Of a stretch of 64,000 nucleotides of DNA, positions 22,469 to 32,482 are shown piece after piece. The position numbers and the translations under genes were made by a program. The notes beneath the pieces are model-generated. The model worked only from the letters and a program-made list of their open reading frames with translations, ran no database searches and was not told where the DNA came from. The number at the start of each line of letters is the position of its first letter. Position 1 is the stretch's first letter. The stretch comes from Histoplasma ohiense (Eukaryota; Ascomycota; Eurotiomycetes; Onygenales; Ajellomycetaceae): the NCBI GenBank assembly GCA_017607445.1, contig JAEVHH010000002.1, positions 7,532,001 to 7,596,000 on the forward strand. Reading direction: 5' to 3'.

Positions 22469-24487
22469 ATGATGTTTAATCATCTAGGACTCTTCAAAAG
22501 TGTCCTTTGCCCTGAGGGTGACAACTGTGGGCTTCTAAACTGCATTTTTAATCATACAAGCAACGGATGCATGCCTAGCTCTGCTGTTCCTCTAGCTGCT
22601 TCGACTCCTCTACCCGAAACCGAAACCATTCCTCTTGCTGCTTTGGCTGATGACGAACCTCTTCGGAAACGAAGACGAATTGATGGCGCAGACAAGGCTA
22701 GAACACCAATTTCATCCAATAGCAAGCATGAGGAACCAAAATGTGAATGCAAAGCAACTGAAGTCGTGAAGGAATCGAACGGAAGCTCAAATCGTCATAG
22801 CCAAGAGTTGATATCTGCCACTAGAACCGTTTCTCCACCTGCAGTCTCATGTCGATCAACTTCTGCGAGCACTTCAGGCAAGCCGCCCAGTTCGACTCCG
22901 TTTAATGCAGCAAAACCAAACCGAAACAGCCCTCTCCAAAGACAACTGAAAACGGAGCCATTGAACCCGAGGCATATCGCCAGACCTCCAGCATCGCACA
23001 CTGTTCGCATGTCTATTCTGACCAAGCTTCACGATGCCATGGTCCAGCTCAATAAGCAAGTCATCAAAGAAAATGACCCGTCTAAGAAGGCGCTTAGACT
23101 GTCGTCTGATGAAGTTGTGACGATGGCGCTGGATGAAGAGGAGAAAGCGGCGAAAGAACATTCTTCGGTATACGCCAACGTGATAAAGCTCCGCATTACG
23201 AAGCTCAGGAAAATGGACAGGGAAGAGTGGGAAACTAACGTGTCAACATACATTGTCGCTAAATTTGGTCTGCCAGCAGGGAGCAACAAGCCGGAGGATC
23301 CAGACGGGGAAGTAATAACAGGATTGAGCCCCCAGGAAGAAATATCTCTGCTTCCTAAACTCTATGCGTCGCGAGAACAATTAAACAAAGCTGGATATGT
23401 TACCACTGCTCCTACGAATGATGATATTGAAGCGGCAAAACGTGGTGCCGAGGCAGCTCAAGGATGGGAGCAATGCGAGCGCTGCAATGGCAGGTTTCAG
23501 GTCTTCCCAGGTCGAAGGGAGGACGGACTTTTAGCCACAGGAGGGCACTGCACGTACCACCACGCGAAGCCACTCCGGCCCCAAAAGAAAAAAACAGACC
23601 ATATTACTGGGCATAAGGAATCATACTACCCATGCTGCAACGAAACAATTGGGACTTCCGCAGGTTGTACGAAAGCTGAATGGCATGTCTTCAAAGTGTC
23701 GGAGGTTAAGCGGCTGGCTGCGGTGCTGCAATTCAAAGAAACACCCAGGCAGCTCAATAAACCTACGTTACCTCCCATCTGTTTCGACTGCGAAATGGGC
23801 TATACCACTCTAGGTCTTGAACTCATCCGCCTCACGGCCGTCTCTTGGCCCGAAGGAAACAAGGTCCTGGACGTCCTAGTAAAACCGAAAGGTGAAATCT
23901 TAGACCTTAACTCCCGCTATTCCGGCATCCGTCCCGAGCACTTCGCCAACGCCACACCACATTCGCCATCCGACACGAAAGACAAGCCCCATCAACCGCT
24001 CCCTGTCGTCGACTCCCCCAGCACAGCTCGCGACCTCCTCTTCCAATTACTTCAACCCGAAACCCCCCTTATCGGCCACGCACTCGAGAATGACCTCAAC
24101 GCGTGCCGCATCATCCACCCCACCATCGTAGACACTGCTCTCCTTTACCCGCACCCAGGTGGCCTGCCATACCGCTTTGGCCTGCGGGCGCTCACACGCA
24201 AATACCTGAATCGACATATACAGGCTGGCGGTGGAGAGCTGGGTCATGACTCTATGGAAGATGCGAAGGCGACGGGGGATTTGGTTCGGGTTAAGGTTAG
24301 GGAGACGTGGAACGCGTTGAAGAGGGTTGGGTATTCATTTGAAAAGGGGAGGTTAGTGGCTCATCCCGGAGGAGGGATGAAGAATGGCGTTGCCGGATCG
24401 CAAGGGGCAAGCTCCAGCATATTGGGAGGTGGCGGCGGCGGTGTTTTGGGCCATGGGGCCGGGATAAAGCGGAAGGAAGGCGAGTAA
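22469..24487 (+). CDS. rex3: RNA 3'-5' exonuclease of the Rex3 type
   Basis: Single exon, 672 residues. DEDD-family RNA exonuclease; yeast Rex3 trims the 3' ends of RNase MRP RNA and other small RNAs. The N-terminus carries a CCCH-like zinc motif (CPEGDNCGLLNCIFNH, spacing C-x5-C-x4-C-x3-H). Residues ~60-200 are disordered. A helical middle part is followed by a Cys/His-rich block (CERCNGRFQVFPG, GHCTYHHAKP, YPCCNETIGTSAGC) usual for Rex proteins. The nuclease domain has Exo I FDCEMGYT (Asp at about 440), Exo II HALENDLNACR and Exo III HDSMEDAKATGDLV near residue 592. All catalytic acids are present. The start is supported because the zinc motif follows it at once. The C-terminus ends in a Gly-rich tail. 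Confidence 0.92.
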   Translation: MMFNHLGLFKSVLCPEGDNCGLLNCIFNHTSNGCMPSSAVPLAASTPLPETETIPLAALADDEPLRKRRRIDGADKARTPISSNSKHEEPKCECKATEVVKESNGSSNRHSQELISATRTVSPPAVSCRSTSASTSGKPPSSTPFNAAKPNRNSPLQRQLKTEPLNPRHIARPPASHTVRMSILTKLHDAMVQLNKQVIKENDPSKKALRLSSDEVVTMALDEEEKAAKEHSSVYANVIKLRITKLRKMDREEWETNVSTYIVAKFGLPAGSNKPEDPDGEVITGLSPQEEISLLPKLYASREQLNKAGYVTTAPTNDDIEAAKRGAEAAQGWEQCERCNGRFQVFPGRREDGLLATGGHCTYHHAKPLRPQKKKTDHITGHKESYYPCCNETIGTSAGCTKAEWHVFKVSEVKRLAAVLQFKETPRQLNKPTLPPICFDCEMGYTTLGLELIRLTAVSWPEGNKVLDVLVKPKGEILDLNSRYSGIRPEHFANATPHSPSDTKDKPHQPLPVVDSPSTARDLLFQLLQPETPLIGHALENDLNACRIIHPTIVDTALLYPHPGGLPYRFGLRALTRKYLNRHIQAGGGELGHDSMEDAKATGDLVRVKVRETWNALKRVGYSFEKGRLVAHPGGGMKNGVAGSQGASSSILGGGGGGVLGHGAGIKRKEGE

Positions 24488-25154
24488 AGGCGGTCTGGAA
24501 ATTTGATTGAGGCTGTTTCTGCTACCGACCTTTTCTAGAATATTTTGCACACATAGGATACTCTGATACTTGCGTTTCTCGTGCCAGTTTCAGTTTTCCT
24601 TTTTATTTTACTTTAACATCAAAATCGCCATCTCTTTTTTTTTCGTTTTTCTTCCTTCCTCCCAGATTTCCAGATTCCACCTAAAGCACTACGTACTGTT
24701 ACATGCAACTTTTATAATACCAGCAACCTGATATCTGTGCAAGGCAAAGTGCCTATTCATCCTGGCTATTGATTGGGCTTGGTGGTTTCTGCTCATCCAG
24801 CAGGCTTTCCAACATTTCCGCCTGTGGCCTGCCAATGACTTCCGCGTTTACAGAATTACGCATGATATAACTAGTACATTCACTAACGTGGATGGTGCAA
24901 GCATAAAGTAGGGAATATATTTTTGGTTTCCTTGAAGAATCCCCACCGTCATCTAACCGAGGGGGAAGAATCTTTGAACAGTAGAGAGTTATCATAGACG
25001 TTCCTTCATTCCATCAAGAAAAACAAAAGAAAAAAAAAATTTGAAATCCACTGCTTTAAAAGAAAATTCGCCCCCGGCACAACTTCCGCACCCTTCATCC
25101 TACTTTTCTTTCTTCGCTTCCGGGTTGTTTCTTATTATTAGATTTTTCTCAAAT
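24488..25154. other. 3' regions of convergent rex3 and rpl22
   Basis: Convergent 3' flanks. T-rich tracts near 24600-24660 are likely in the rex3 3' UTR. No gene seen. Confidence 0.55.
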
Positions 25155-26195
25155 CTAATCCTCATCCTCCTCCACCTCGTCGTTGACGAGGTTGTAGAAG
25201 CGCAGCTCATAGACACCCTTGGAGGTGGAGACAACACGCAGCCAATCGCGGAGCTGCTGCTTCTTGAGAAATTTCTTCGTCCTATACGCATGCGCGAGAT
25301 GGGGAAAAAAATTAATTATAATAGTCAGCATCCGCCACGCACGAAAGGAAAATCCTTTCCTTTCCATCATAAGCAGAAGAAGCCCCCCCCCAAAAAAAAA
25401 AAAAAAAGAAAAAGAAAAAGAAAATAGAAAAAAAAAAAAAGAAACAAAGTCACTGCCGCGTCTAGAGCCGCAACAGCATGCGCGACTTCCGGGGGAATGA
25501 CGTACAGGTACTTCAAATACCGTCCAGAGAAAGGAATGTGGGTGACGACCTCGATCTTTCCATCACCGGTCTGGGAGATCTCGACGGAGTCGCCGAGGTT
25601 GCCAACGCGGCCCTCAACCTTGACCCGATCGTGCAGGAACTTCTCGAAGGCGGATACGTCGAAAATCTTGTCGTTGGCTGGTTGGGAACAGTTGATGACA
25701 TACTGGTTTTTTTTATTGCAATTAGCACAGTTGCGTAAGGGGGGGGGGAAATGTCACGGGCCCGGTAGGGATATAGATATATATAATTTTTTGTTCGCGC
25801 ATACCTTCTTCGTCACCTTTTGAGACTTGCGGGACTATTATATTTCCAACAACGACGGAGCGCATGGGGTTTGCTGGTTAGCCTACTGTTCCTGACATGA
25901 TCTTTTTCTCTTTTTTGTAATAATGCAGAGATGAAATTTTCGTTTCATCTAATCAATCCCATGACATCCGCTCCATTTTCTCGATCCCTCCTTAATTCCT
26001 TCCTCCTAGTCCTTCTCCCAATCCAATTTCATCCATCACCTATTCCTTTACAAGGGCGGGATATATAGGATCTGATGGGAGAAGAGAGTGTGGGAGGAGA
26101 AGCGGAAGGACGGAGAACAGGGAGCGGGCTATCAAGGGGGAACAGCAAAGCGGTTTTGAGGTCGCGAGGAGGGGACGTACAGATTGAGGAGCCAT
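25155..26195 (-). CDS. rpl22: 60S ribosomal protein eL22
   Basis: Component of the cytosolic large ribosomal subunit. Four exons: 26181-26195, 25805-25834, 25506-25702 and 25155-25281, total 369 nt and 122 residues, the expected size. The protein starts MAPQSSRKSQKVTKKYVINC, continues FEKFLHDRVKVEGRVGNLG and KYLTKKFLKKQQLRDWLRVV, and ends with the acidic NDEVEEDED tail that defines the family. Introns 1 (346 nt) and 3 (224 nt, containing A-rich tracts) are long for this window. A long first intron after a 15-nt first exon is usual in fungal ribosomal protein genes and often matters for expression. Donors GTACGT and GTATGC; acceptors end in TAG or CAG. Confidence 0.97.
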
Positions 26196-27434
26196 TGTGG
26201 ACTAATAGAGGGTGAGGAGAAGGTATGCAGCCGCAAAGAGGTCGATATCCTGCGGGATTGATGGTTTTATGTGGGCGCTGGAGCTGGAGCTGGAACTGGA
26301 ACTGGCTTCACTTTTGACTCGGAGGTTGAGATCGGTGGTCGAGGAGCCGCTGTGGGATGGGAACTCTTGGCGCTAGGGTTAGGGCTTTGTACAGTCATGT
26401 GATACAGGCTTCTGTGCCCATAAACATAACTGACAACTGACGCCCAATAAATACCACAATCGATTCAGAAGGTGTGGAAGATTTGGGCCGAGGATGTTCT
26501 GAACATGTCGCTCCTGCGGTGGATGGAAGTGACTACATTCATGGGCAATACCATCTCTATACGACGACATCGTGTCTACGGGGGGCATCTGGCCATTGCT
26601 CTATCTACTGCTCCTACAAGGAGAGGCCCCGATGCGTGATCGCCCTGAACCGCAGCGCTTACTATACTCTTTATACTCTATTCGGTGGCCTATGGCTACG
26701 AAAAAATCCCCGGAACCTTATATCCGTTCTGCTCTATCTGGAGATTCCAATCCTTGCTTTGTTACCCAGGATTTCCGTGATTGCGAGTAACCAATCGGCC
26801 AATCGGGACAGTTGGAGCCGACAATCAAGAGAGGATATCACAGCCATGACAGGGGTTCAGCTGCGGGAGCGTTAATCATTCTTTTTGGGCGACGAGAGCT
26901 CTCATCTTCGGGTTCCGTGGCCGAGCCAAAACTACCAAAAAAAAAAAAAAAAAAAAAAAAATTTTTTCACCGGTGTTTGCAAGGACGATAGGATCGGTAG
27001 TCTGCTGTTACCCCAAGTCCGACTGATTCTCGAGGTGTTCCTTCGAGGGGAAGATGCTGTGCCCACTATTCGCAAATGGTGACCCAAGATCTCCCTGGCG
27101 ACTGTAAACTTTTTCGAGGGATACGTTTTCTTCGTGGAGGGAAGGCAGCTGTCGCAACGCAATAATAATAACCGGTCCAAGTCACTAGGGGGTAACTACG
27201 GAGTACGGGATATTTGGAATGTTTCCGTAACGAAAAATTTGCCGTGCCCGGGGAAGCGGAAGTGGGCTGGACCCTGAAAATCGGGGCTAGCAGCAGCTAG
27301 GGCCAATGCGTACAACCAGTGAACAGATGGCGACGATGGCGAACGTGGACCGTATCAGTGTATCAGGAGAACCACCGTAGCGCTGTATCAACATCGATCC
27401 TCCGCCGCGAAGCCCGTCCATCTCAGGGTGCATC

Positions 27435-27486
<52 letters not shown>

Positions 27487-27839
27487 CGTCGGTGATCGCA
27501 TTCCCGTCTGGAAACCCAGGCACGATGTTGTTGCGCCGAGACCCAAAGTTTGCCGCTCTTGCCACTCGATTGATATCGATGCCGGGCTTATTTTTAGCAC
27601 AGCGCCTTCCCGGGTCGATTCCCCAGTGCAGGCCGAGACAAAGCAAAACATTCCCATTCCCTCCGCGACCTCGTTCTCTGCGCATCCTGTGTATATCCCG
27701 TATCCAACAGACCAGTGCTTCAGTGTGCTCCAGTGTGCGCCAGCCTCAAGAAGTAATAGCCAGCTATCTGCGTATACCACTGAGAATCTCGATTTCTCGA
27801 TATCTCCCCCAAGTCTCCACAGCCATCCGTGCCATCATC
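26196..27839. other. divergent promoter region between rpl22 and gpx; (AGT)17
   Basis: Holds the promoters of rpl22 (left) and glutathione peroxidase (right). It contains an A23 run ending in TTTTTT (about 26938-26966), a TACGGAGTA word (27197-27205) and (AGT)17 at 27435-27485. No separate gene. From 27492 to the gpx start the gpx frame stays open (see findings). Confidence 0.55.
27435..27485. repeat. (AGT)17 trinucleotide microsatellite
   Basis: Seventeen perfect AGT units in the region upstream of the glutathione peroxidase gene. Confidence 0.92.
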
Positions 27840-28543
27840 ATGGCGTCCGCCACAAGCTTCTATGACTTCAGCCCTGCTGATAGTACGTCATGATCCATCC
27901 AACCCAAACCTCCTCCACTACCCAGAAAGAAAGAATGAATGAATGAATGAAACCCATTTACCTAGCGGGAACACCTAACCAACTAACATCTCGCCAAAAA
28001 AAACAAACAGAAAAGGGCGAACCGTTCCCCCTCTCCAGCTTCAAAGGCAAGGTTGTCCTCGTCGTCAACACCGCTTCCAAGTGCGGCTTCACCCCGCAAT
28101 TCAAGGGCCTCGAGTCCCTCTACCACTCCATCAACGACGCCCACCCAGACAAATTCACCATCCTCGGCTTCCCCTGCAACCAATTTGCTTCCCAGGACCC
28201 AGGCTCCAACGACGAAATCCAAACCTTCTGCGCCGCCAATTACGGCGTCACCTTTCCTATCCTTGCCAAAGTCGACGTGAATGGCGACAAGACTGAGCCG
28301 TTGTGGAAGTGGCTGAAGTCCGAGATGCCGGGCTTGATGGGCATGAAGCGCGTCAAGTGGAACTTTGAGAAGTTCTTGGTCAGTGCGGATGGGAAGGTCG
28401 TGAATCGCTGGTCCAGTGTGACGAAGCCGGAGTCGTTGAGGGCGGCCATCGAGAAGGAGATTGAGAAATCCAAGGAGGTGGACAGCCCTCCCGCGGCTGA
28501 GACTGCGGCGGAGGTTCCCACGGAACCCCAGGCGCAATCGTGA
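27840..28543 (+). CDS. glutathione peroxidase / thioredoxin-dependent peroxidase (Hyr1/Gpx3 type)
   Basis: Reduces hydrogen peroxide and lipid hydroperoxides. Fungal members use thioredoxin and can act as redox sensors (yeast Gpx3/Hyr1 activates Yap1). Two exons: 27840-27882 and 28011-28543 (donor GTACGT, acceptor ACAG), 191 residues. The peroxidatic Cys39 is in NTASKCGFTPQ, followed by LGFPCNQFASQDPG (Cys70) and the second redox Cys88 in TFCAANYGV. The catalytic Trp-Asn is in VKWNFEKFLV. A ~30-residue Ala/Pro/Glu tail after IEKEIEKSKEV is extra compared with yeast. The intron holds a GAAT/ATGA microsatellite. The same frame is open upstream, so a longer mitochondrial form is possible. Confidence 0.95.
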
Positions 28544-29396
28544 ATATTGCCTCTCTTGGTCGGTTGTGAATGAATGGGTGGAGAGGGGGGTTGATGATTA
28601 ATTGATAATGTGGGTGAGGAGATTGTGGCATAGCATACGGCGTTTGTCGTCCATTAGTTGGCCTGCCTCCCCCCTTTCTTGTTTTCGTTGGTTTGTGTTT
28701 TTGTACTTTTTTGGGTTCTTGTTCTTGCTTCGGTTTATAATTATCGATATATATACCTTATTGCCCAGGTTGCGATTAATACTCTACTTTTCAGCCGAAA
28801 CCCCAAGCTTACTTCAGCTCACGACCAGCGGGTTATCAAGGATTCTCCCCCTGTTGCCACACTTGTTTATTTTTTTTTCTGTTTACGCTTTTCATTGGTT
28901 GGGAGATGCACTTTTCCTTGTCTCTTCCCTTTAATATCCTCCCTTTTGTTTCGTTTGCCATTTCTGCGTTTTTTGCGCTCTTCCTCTCTCTTGGCCCATC
29001 CTCAGCTGTTTTGCATGATACCAAAAAGGTAATAAAACAGAACCTTTGTATAATTATCGAAACAAGACACACAATTATGAAGTTGTATTTTACTTAGCCA
29101 TCGAAACGTTAATGGTAGCTTTTTAAAATTTTTATGCGTCGTTTCGGCTCTCTGGAGAGATGTAGAAGGGGGGGGGGGGCGGGAAGGAGAAGGAAAAAAT
29201 AAGGGTCTCAACGACCATATCCAGTTAAGGCCCCTCCCCTTCGCCCCTCCCCTTCCCTGCATTGAAGGAGAGGTGTCGGATCTAGCTCAAAACTTCCCAT
29301 TCCTTAGCTCTTCTCTTCTCTTCCCTCAGCTCTTGATTTTATTTAGTGTCCACCCGTTTTGCAATTTCGCCCTTTTTTTTTTTTTTTGTCACCGGC
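28544..29396. other. 3' regions of convergent gpx and translin
   Basis: T-rich and C/T-rich DNA with a G11 run at about 29169. Expected to be the 3' UTRs of the two convergent genes. No gene seen. Confidence 0.55.
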
Positions 29397-30932
29397 TCAT
29401 TCTTCCATATCGCCAACGGCGGGCGGGTTTCTCGGAATCAAGTTTCGCAGGGACAGGTCGTACACGACGTCCTCGACTTTCTTGACCTATTGGGATTGTG
29501 ATCCGTGCATTGCATGTGACATGTCAGCGTATAAACAGGACGAAGGGAAGGGAAGGGAGGGGGGAGAGAAAGAAAGAGAAAAAAAAAATTTTTTTTTTTT
29601 TTTACGCTGTATTTAATCCCATCGCTCCGCTTGCGCAGGCTGTCGTTTTTCAGGTTCAGGAGCTGGAAGCCGGCCTGCAGGTCGGAGACGAACTTGCTGA
29701 TCTTGAGCGGGCGCGCGTAGTCGCCGAGCGTCACGGAGTTGACGGCTAGCCGGCTCTATGGGGAAGGGAAAGGGGGGTTGGTGATGGTTTGTCATTAGCG
29801 ACCGGCTCGGGAGAGGTGAGGAATAGGCACGGGAGGGAGGGAGAGAGGGACCACACCAGCTCCTCCACCAGCGATATCAAGGCTTGCAGGTACTCTTCGA
29901 TGGATAGGTGGAAGGAATCCTGGTCCTTGAGGTTGACGGGGACTAATATATAAGTTTAAGCAAGGTTTAAGAGGCAATCGTTTGGGAAGGGGTTTTTTTG
30001 TTTTTTTTATTTTTTTTTTTTTCCGTGGATTAAAAATAAGAAGAAGAGTGAAATGAAAAAAAAAAAAAAAAAAAAAAAAACCACAACATACCACCCAGAA
30101 ACTCCCCAACCTCTTCAATGGTCATGAAGCCCTTCGCTTTCTCGGCCCGCGCGTCTCGCAGGCCGCCTAGCCATGCGCAGAACTGGATCGTGAAGACCTG
30201 AACCACCCCGCGCCCCTCGAAGAAAATAGGTCACATGTTACATGGGGCATAACACAGACAAATAAAATATACAGTCCAGCCAGAAGGACAGGGGAACCAT
30301 ACCAGATTCTGCAGCTCCCGGCTCCAGATGTGGTTGTATTTGTAGAAGGGGTGCTGGGCGGCGACGGAGACGAGACGGGCGACATCCTCCTTCTGAGCAC
30401 GGATTTCCGTGGCTGCTTCGTCGAGGACGGGGGTTACTGAGGCAATTTCAGTGAAGGGACGCGAAAAGTGCGTGAAGATACAATATATAAATGGCGAACG
30501 GAATCCATGAGAAAATTGAGGTTGGGAGGAGGAGGGAAAGACGCACACTGGTCCGCTGGAGTTGAATGGGCTCGCGACAGGATGGCTTGGGTTGATCGGC
30601 CTATATTATCATGGATTGGTGACCAGAAGCGGAGCGCCAGGTCAGTAAGATAGATGTAGGTATAGGTATACCAGGACACATGGGCATAGCCGTTTGGGGG
30701 CCCATGATACTCCACACCGCGGGGATCAAAGCACGAACCGCGTTTAGACAGTGTCTGAACGATGTCCTGGAGTTCCTAAAGCGAGGTCAATGTAGGTTAA
30801 TTAATGTAAGAGGACATCAAACAATGATGATGCTAATGTATGTACTGTACTGTACAAGGGGCTTACATCGCGAATCTGGCTCTCCTCGTCTATCTTGGCT
30901 TGTAGGCTTTGGAAAATGGAGGGGTCAATCAT
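29397..30932 (-). CDS. translin
   Basis: Single-stranded nucleic-acid-binding protein that forms an octamer, with TRAX as the C3PO endoribonuclease. Eight exons (minus strand): 30867-30932, 30739-30775, 30547-30600, 30303-30436, 30092-30197, 29857-29942, 29606-29755 and 29397-29486, total 723 nt and 240 residues, the family length. It starts MIDPSIFQSLQAKIDEESQ, then GRSTQAILSRAHS, HPFYKYNHIWSRELQN, GFMTIEEVGEFLGVPVNLK and FHLSIEEYLQAL, and near the C-terminus VTLGDYARPLKISKFV and LRKRSDGIKYS. The translin family lacks the catalytic acids found in TRAX; none is expected here. Several introns contain A- or T-runs of 15-20. Exons 2 and 3 are only 37 and 54 nt. All phases close. Confidence 0.95.
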
Positions 30933-31381
30933 GGTGGCAAGGGCAAAGGTCTGGGGATGTTACGATTGGCTGATGGTAACACAGAATCGAAAGGGAATGA
31001 AACGAGCGTCTATAACGATTTTATATGTGGACGGGCATGAAGATAGGGAACGGGGGGGAATGGTCATGGAGAAGTTGTAACTTGAATACTATGTGTTGTT
31101 GCTCGACAAGGTCACGGTTGAGCTTATTTCCGCTTCGGGAACTGTTTGTTTTAAAGAGAGGGGAACACAGCACCAACTGACATCACTACGAGTGCTTACT
31201 GACAGCGTACAGCGTACTCCGTACTTGACAGCAGATTGTCACTCCTCCAAGTCAACCAAATTGCAATAGTGTGCTGTACAGTACATTCGAGATAAAACAC
31301 AGCATTTTCTTCTCCAGCCCATCGGACAAGCCGACGGGAACTGATGAAAAAAAAAATAAGGAAAATGGATAAGATTCGTTT
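30933..31381. other. translin promoter and U2 3' flank
   Basis: Contains a TACTCCGTA word (31215-31223) and the translin upstream region. No gene seen. Confidence 0.5.
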
Positions 31382-31565
31382 CGCATCGCTCGGTGGTAGT
31401 GTAAGACCGAGGACACGGTGCGGACGACCATGCGCAAGCACAGAGGGCCGAACGCGAGATCCAAAAATGAGATTAATCAATGTTGTATTCCTTAGAATAC
31501 TTTCAGAGATTAAACTGAAAAGAACAGATACTACACTTGATCTTAGCCTTACGGCAAAGAGAGCT
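31382..31565 (-). ncRNA. U2 spliceosomal snRNA
   Basis: The complement strand carries the diagnostic U2 5' half: stem I with GGCTAAGATCAAGTG, the branch-point recognition segment GTGTAGTATCTG (plus positions about 31524-31536), then TTCTTTTCAGTTTAATCTCTG of stem-loop IIa. Downstream is an Sm site (ATTTTTG, complement of 31462-31468) and a terminal hairpin in which CTCGGT pairs with ACCGAG (31389-31411), as in stem-loop IV. The length of about 184 nt is close to human U2 (188). The 5' and 3' ends are estimated to within a few bases. The RNA pairs with the intron branch site in the spliceosome and with U6. Confidence 0.93.
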
Positions 31566-31886
31566 GGAGAAGAAAAGGAGAAGAAAGAAACCAAAGACGG
31601 CGGCGGGCGCGATGGGGTATTTATACGGCGGGGAGGGCGCTAGGGCTAGCCGAGATTTAGCGAGCGGTGCTGATTGGCTGGATAACGATCACGTGGATGG
31701 CTGGGGCAAACATGGCAAACAAGTGGCGGGTGGGGAGGTAAGCCCACGGTATCCGATGATATACATATATCCTCTTTGGGATGTACCTGGGTACCAGAAA
31801 CGACCGATACAATGAAAAGCTTTTGCCTACATACATTACTCAAGATATCATGCAATGCCGCCAGCTATTCCAGCAGTAGTTAGTTA
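31566..31886. other. U2 upstream region / pcc1 3' flank
   Basis: Spacer between the U2 5' end and the pcc1 stop. Apart from the TATA-like box, nothing recognisable. Confidence 0.5.
31618..31626 (-). promoter_or_regulatory. TATA-like box upstream of U2
   Basis: The minus strand reads GTATAAATA about 53-61 nt upstream of the estimated U2 5' end, inside an otherwise GC- and purine-rich stretch. Position and sequence fit a core promoter element; function is inferred. Confidence 0.5.
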
Positions 31887-32482
31887 CTAGTAACCATTGT
31901 ATACCCCCCCCAACTCCCCCTCCAGAACATCCACATCCAGCTCCTCCATCACCCCCAACACAACCCCCAGGCTCTCCATGAACCCGTTCACGGCAACCCG
32001 CAGCATCCGGTTCGTCGTCGCTCGGTACTCCGTCTGTAGCACCGTCAACTCCTCCTCCTCCTCCTCCTCCTCCTCGTCTCCACCTCTTGCTTCTGTTCCC
32101 CCAGAAGTACCAGCAGTAGCAGTAGCAGTAGCAGTAGCAGTGGTGGTAATAGTAGCATTATCAGCCGCAGTTTCAATAGCGCTGGTATCTACAGAAGGAG
32201 TGGCGGGATGTGGCGATGGCGAGGGTTGCTGCGGCGGCGGCCGTGTGAGCCGGAACGATCGGTGGACGAGCGGGGAGAGTTCGGCATCGACCTGTAGAGT
32301 GCGGAGCGCCGCAGAGGCGAGGCGGTGGGTGGGCAGCGGGAGGGAGATGGTTCTGTAGTATTTTGGGGGTTTATATTAGCTGGGAGGTTGGTTAGGGGAG
32401 AGAGAGGGCATCTTTGTGGGAAGGGGGGGGGGAAGGGATCATCCTACAGGGAGTAAGGAAATTCGGAGTCGAGAGTTGACAT
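31887..32482 (-). CDS. pcc1: KEOPS/EKC complex subunit Pcc1
   Basis: Dimerisation subunit of the KEOPS complex that makes the t6A37 modification of tRNA and supports telomere maintenance and transcription. Two exons: 32448-32482 and 31887-32352 (donor GTAGGA, acceptor TACAG), 166 residues. It starts MSTLDSEFPYSLTISLPLP, and the fold begins HRLASAALRTLQVDAELSPL. It resumes with LTVLQTEYRATTNRMLRVAV and NGFMESLGVVLGVMEEL, matching the two halves of the Pcc1 fold. Between them lies an insertion of about 55 residues: Pro-rich, then Thr/Ala repeats and nine Glu in a row from a GAG repeat. The donor is weak, but it is the only one that joins the start to the family alignment in frame. A 153-codon open frame on the opposite strand is an artefact of the GC-rich repeat. 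Confidence 0.9.

Noticed and set aside
27983..28537. 184-codon open frame antisense to glutathione peroxidase
   Set aside because: Shadow of a GC-biased coding exon; composition is Leu/Arg/Gly-rich with no family resemblance.
31897..32358. 153-codon plus-strand Ser/Val-rich open frame
   Set aside because: Exact antisense of the pcc1 second exon, created by its repeats.
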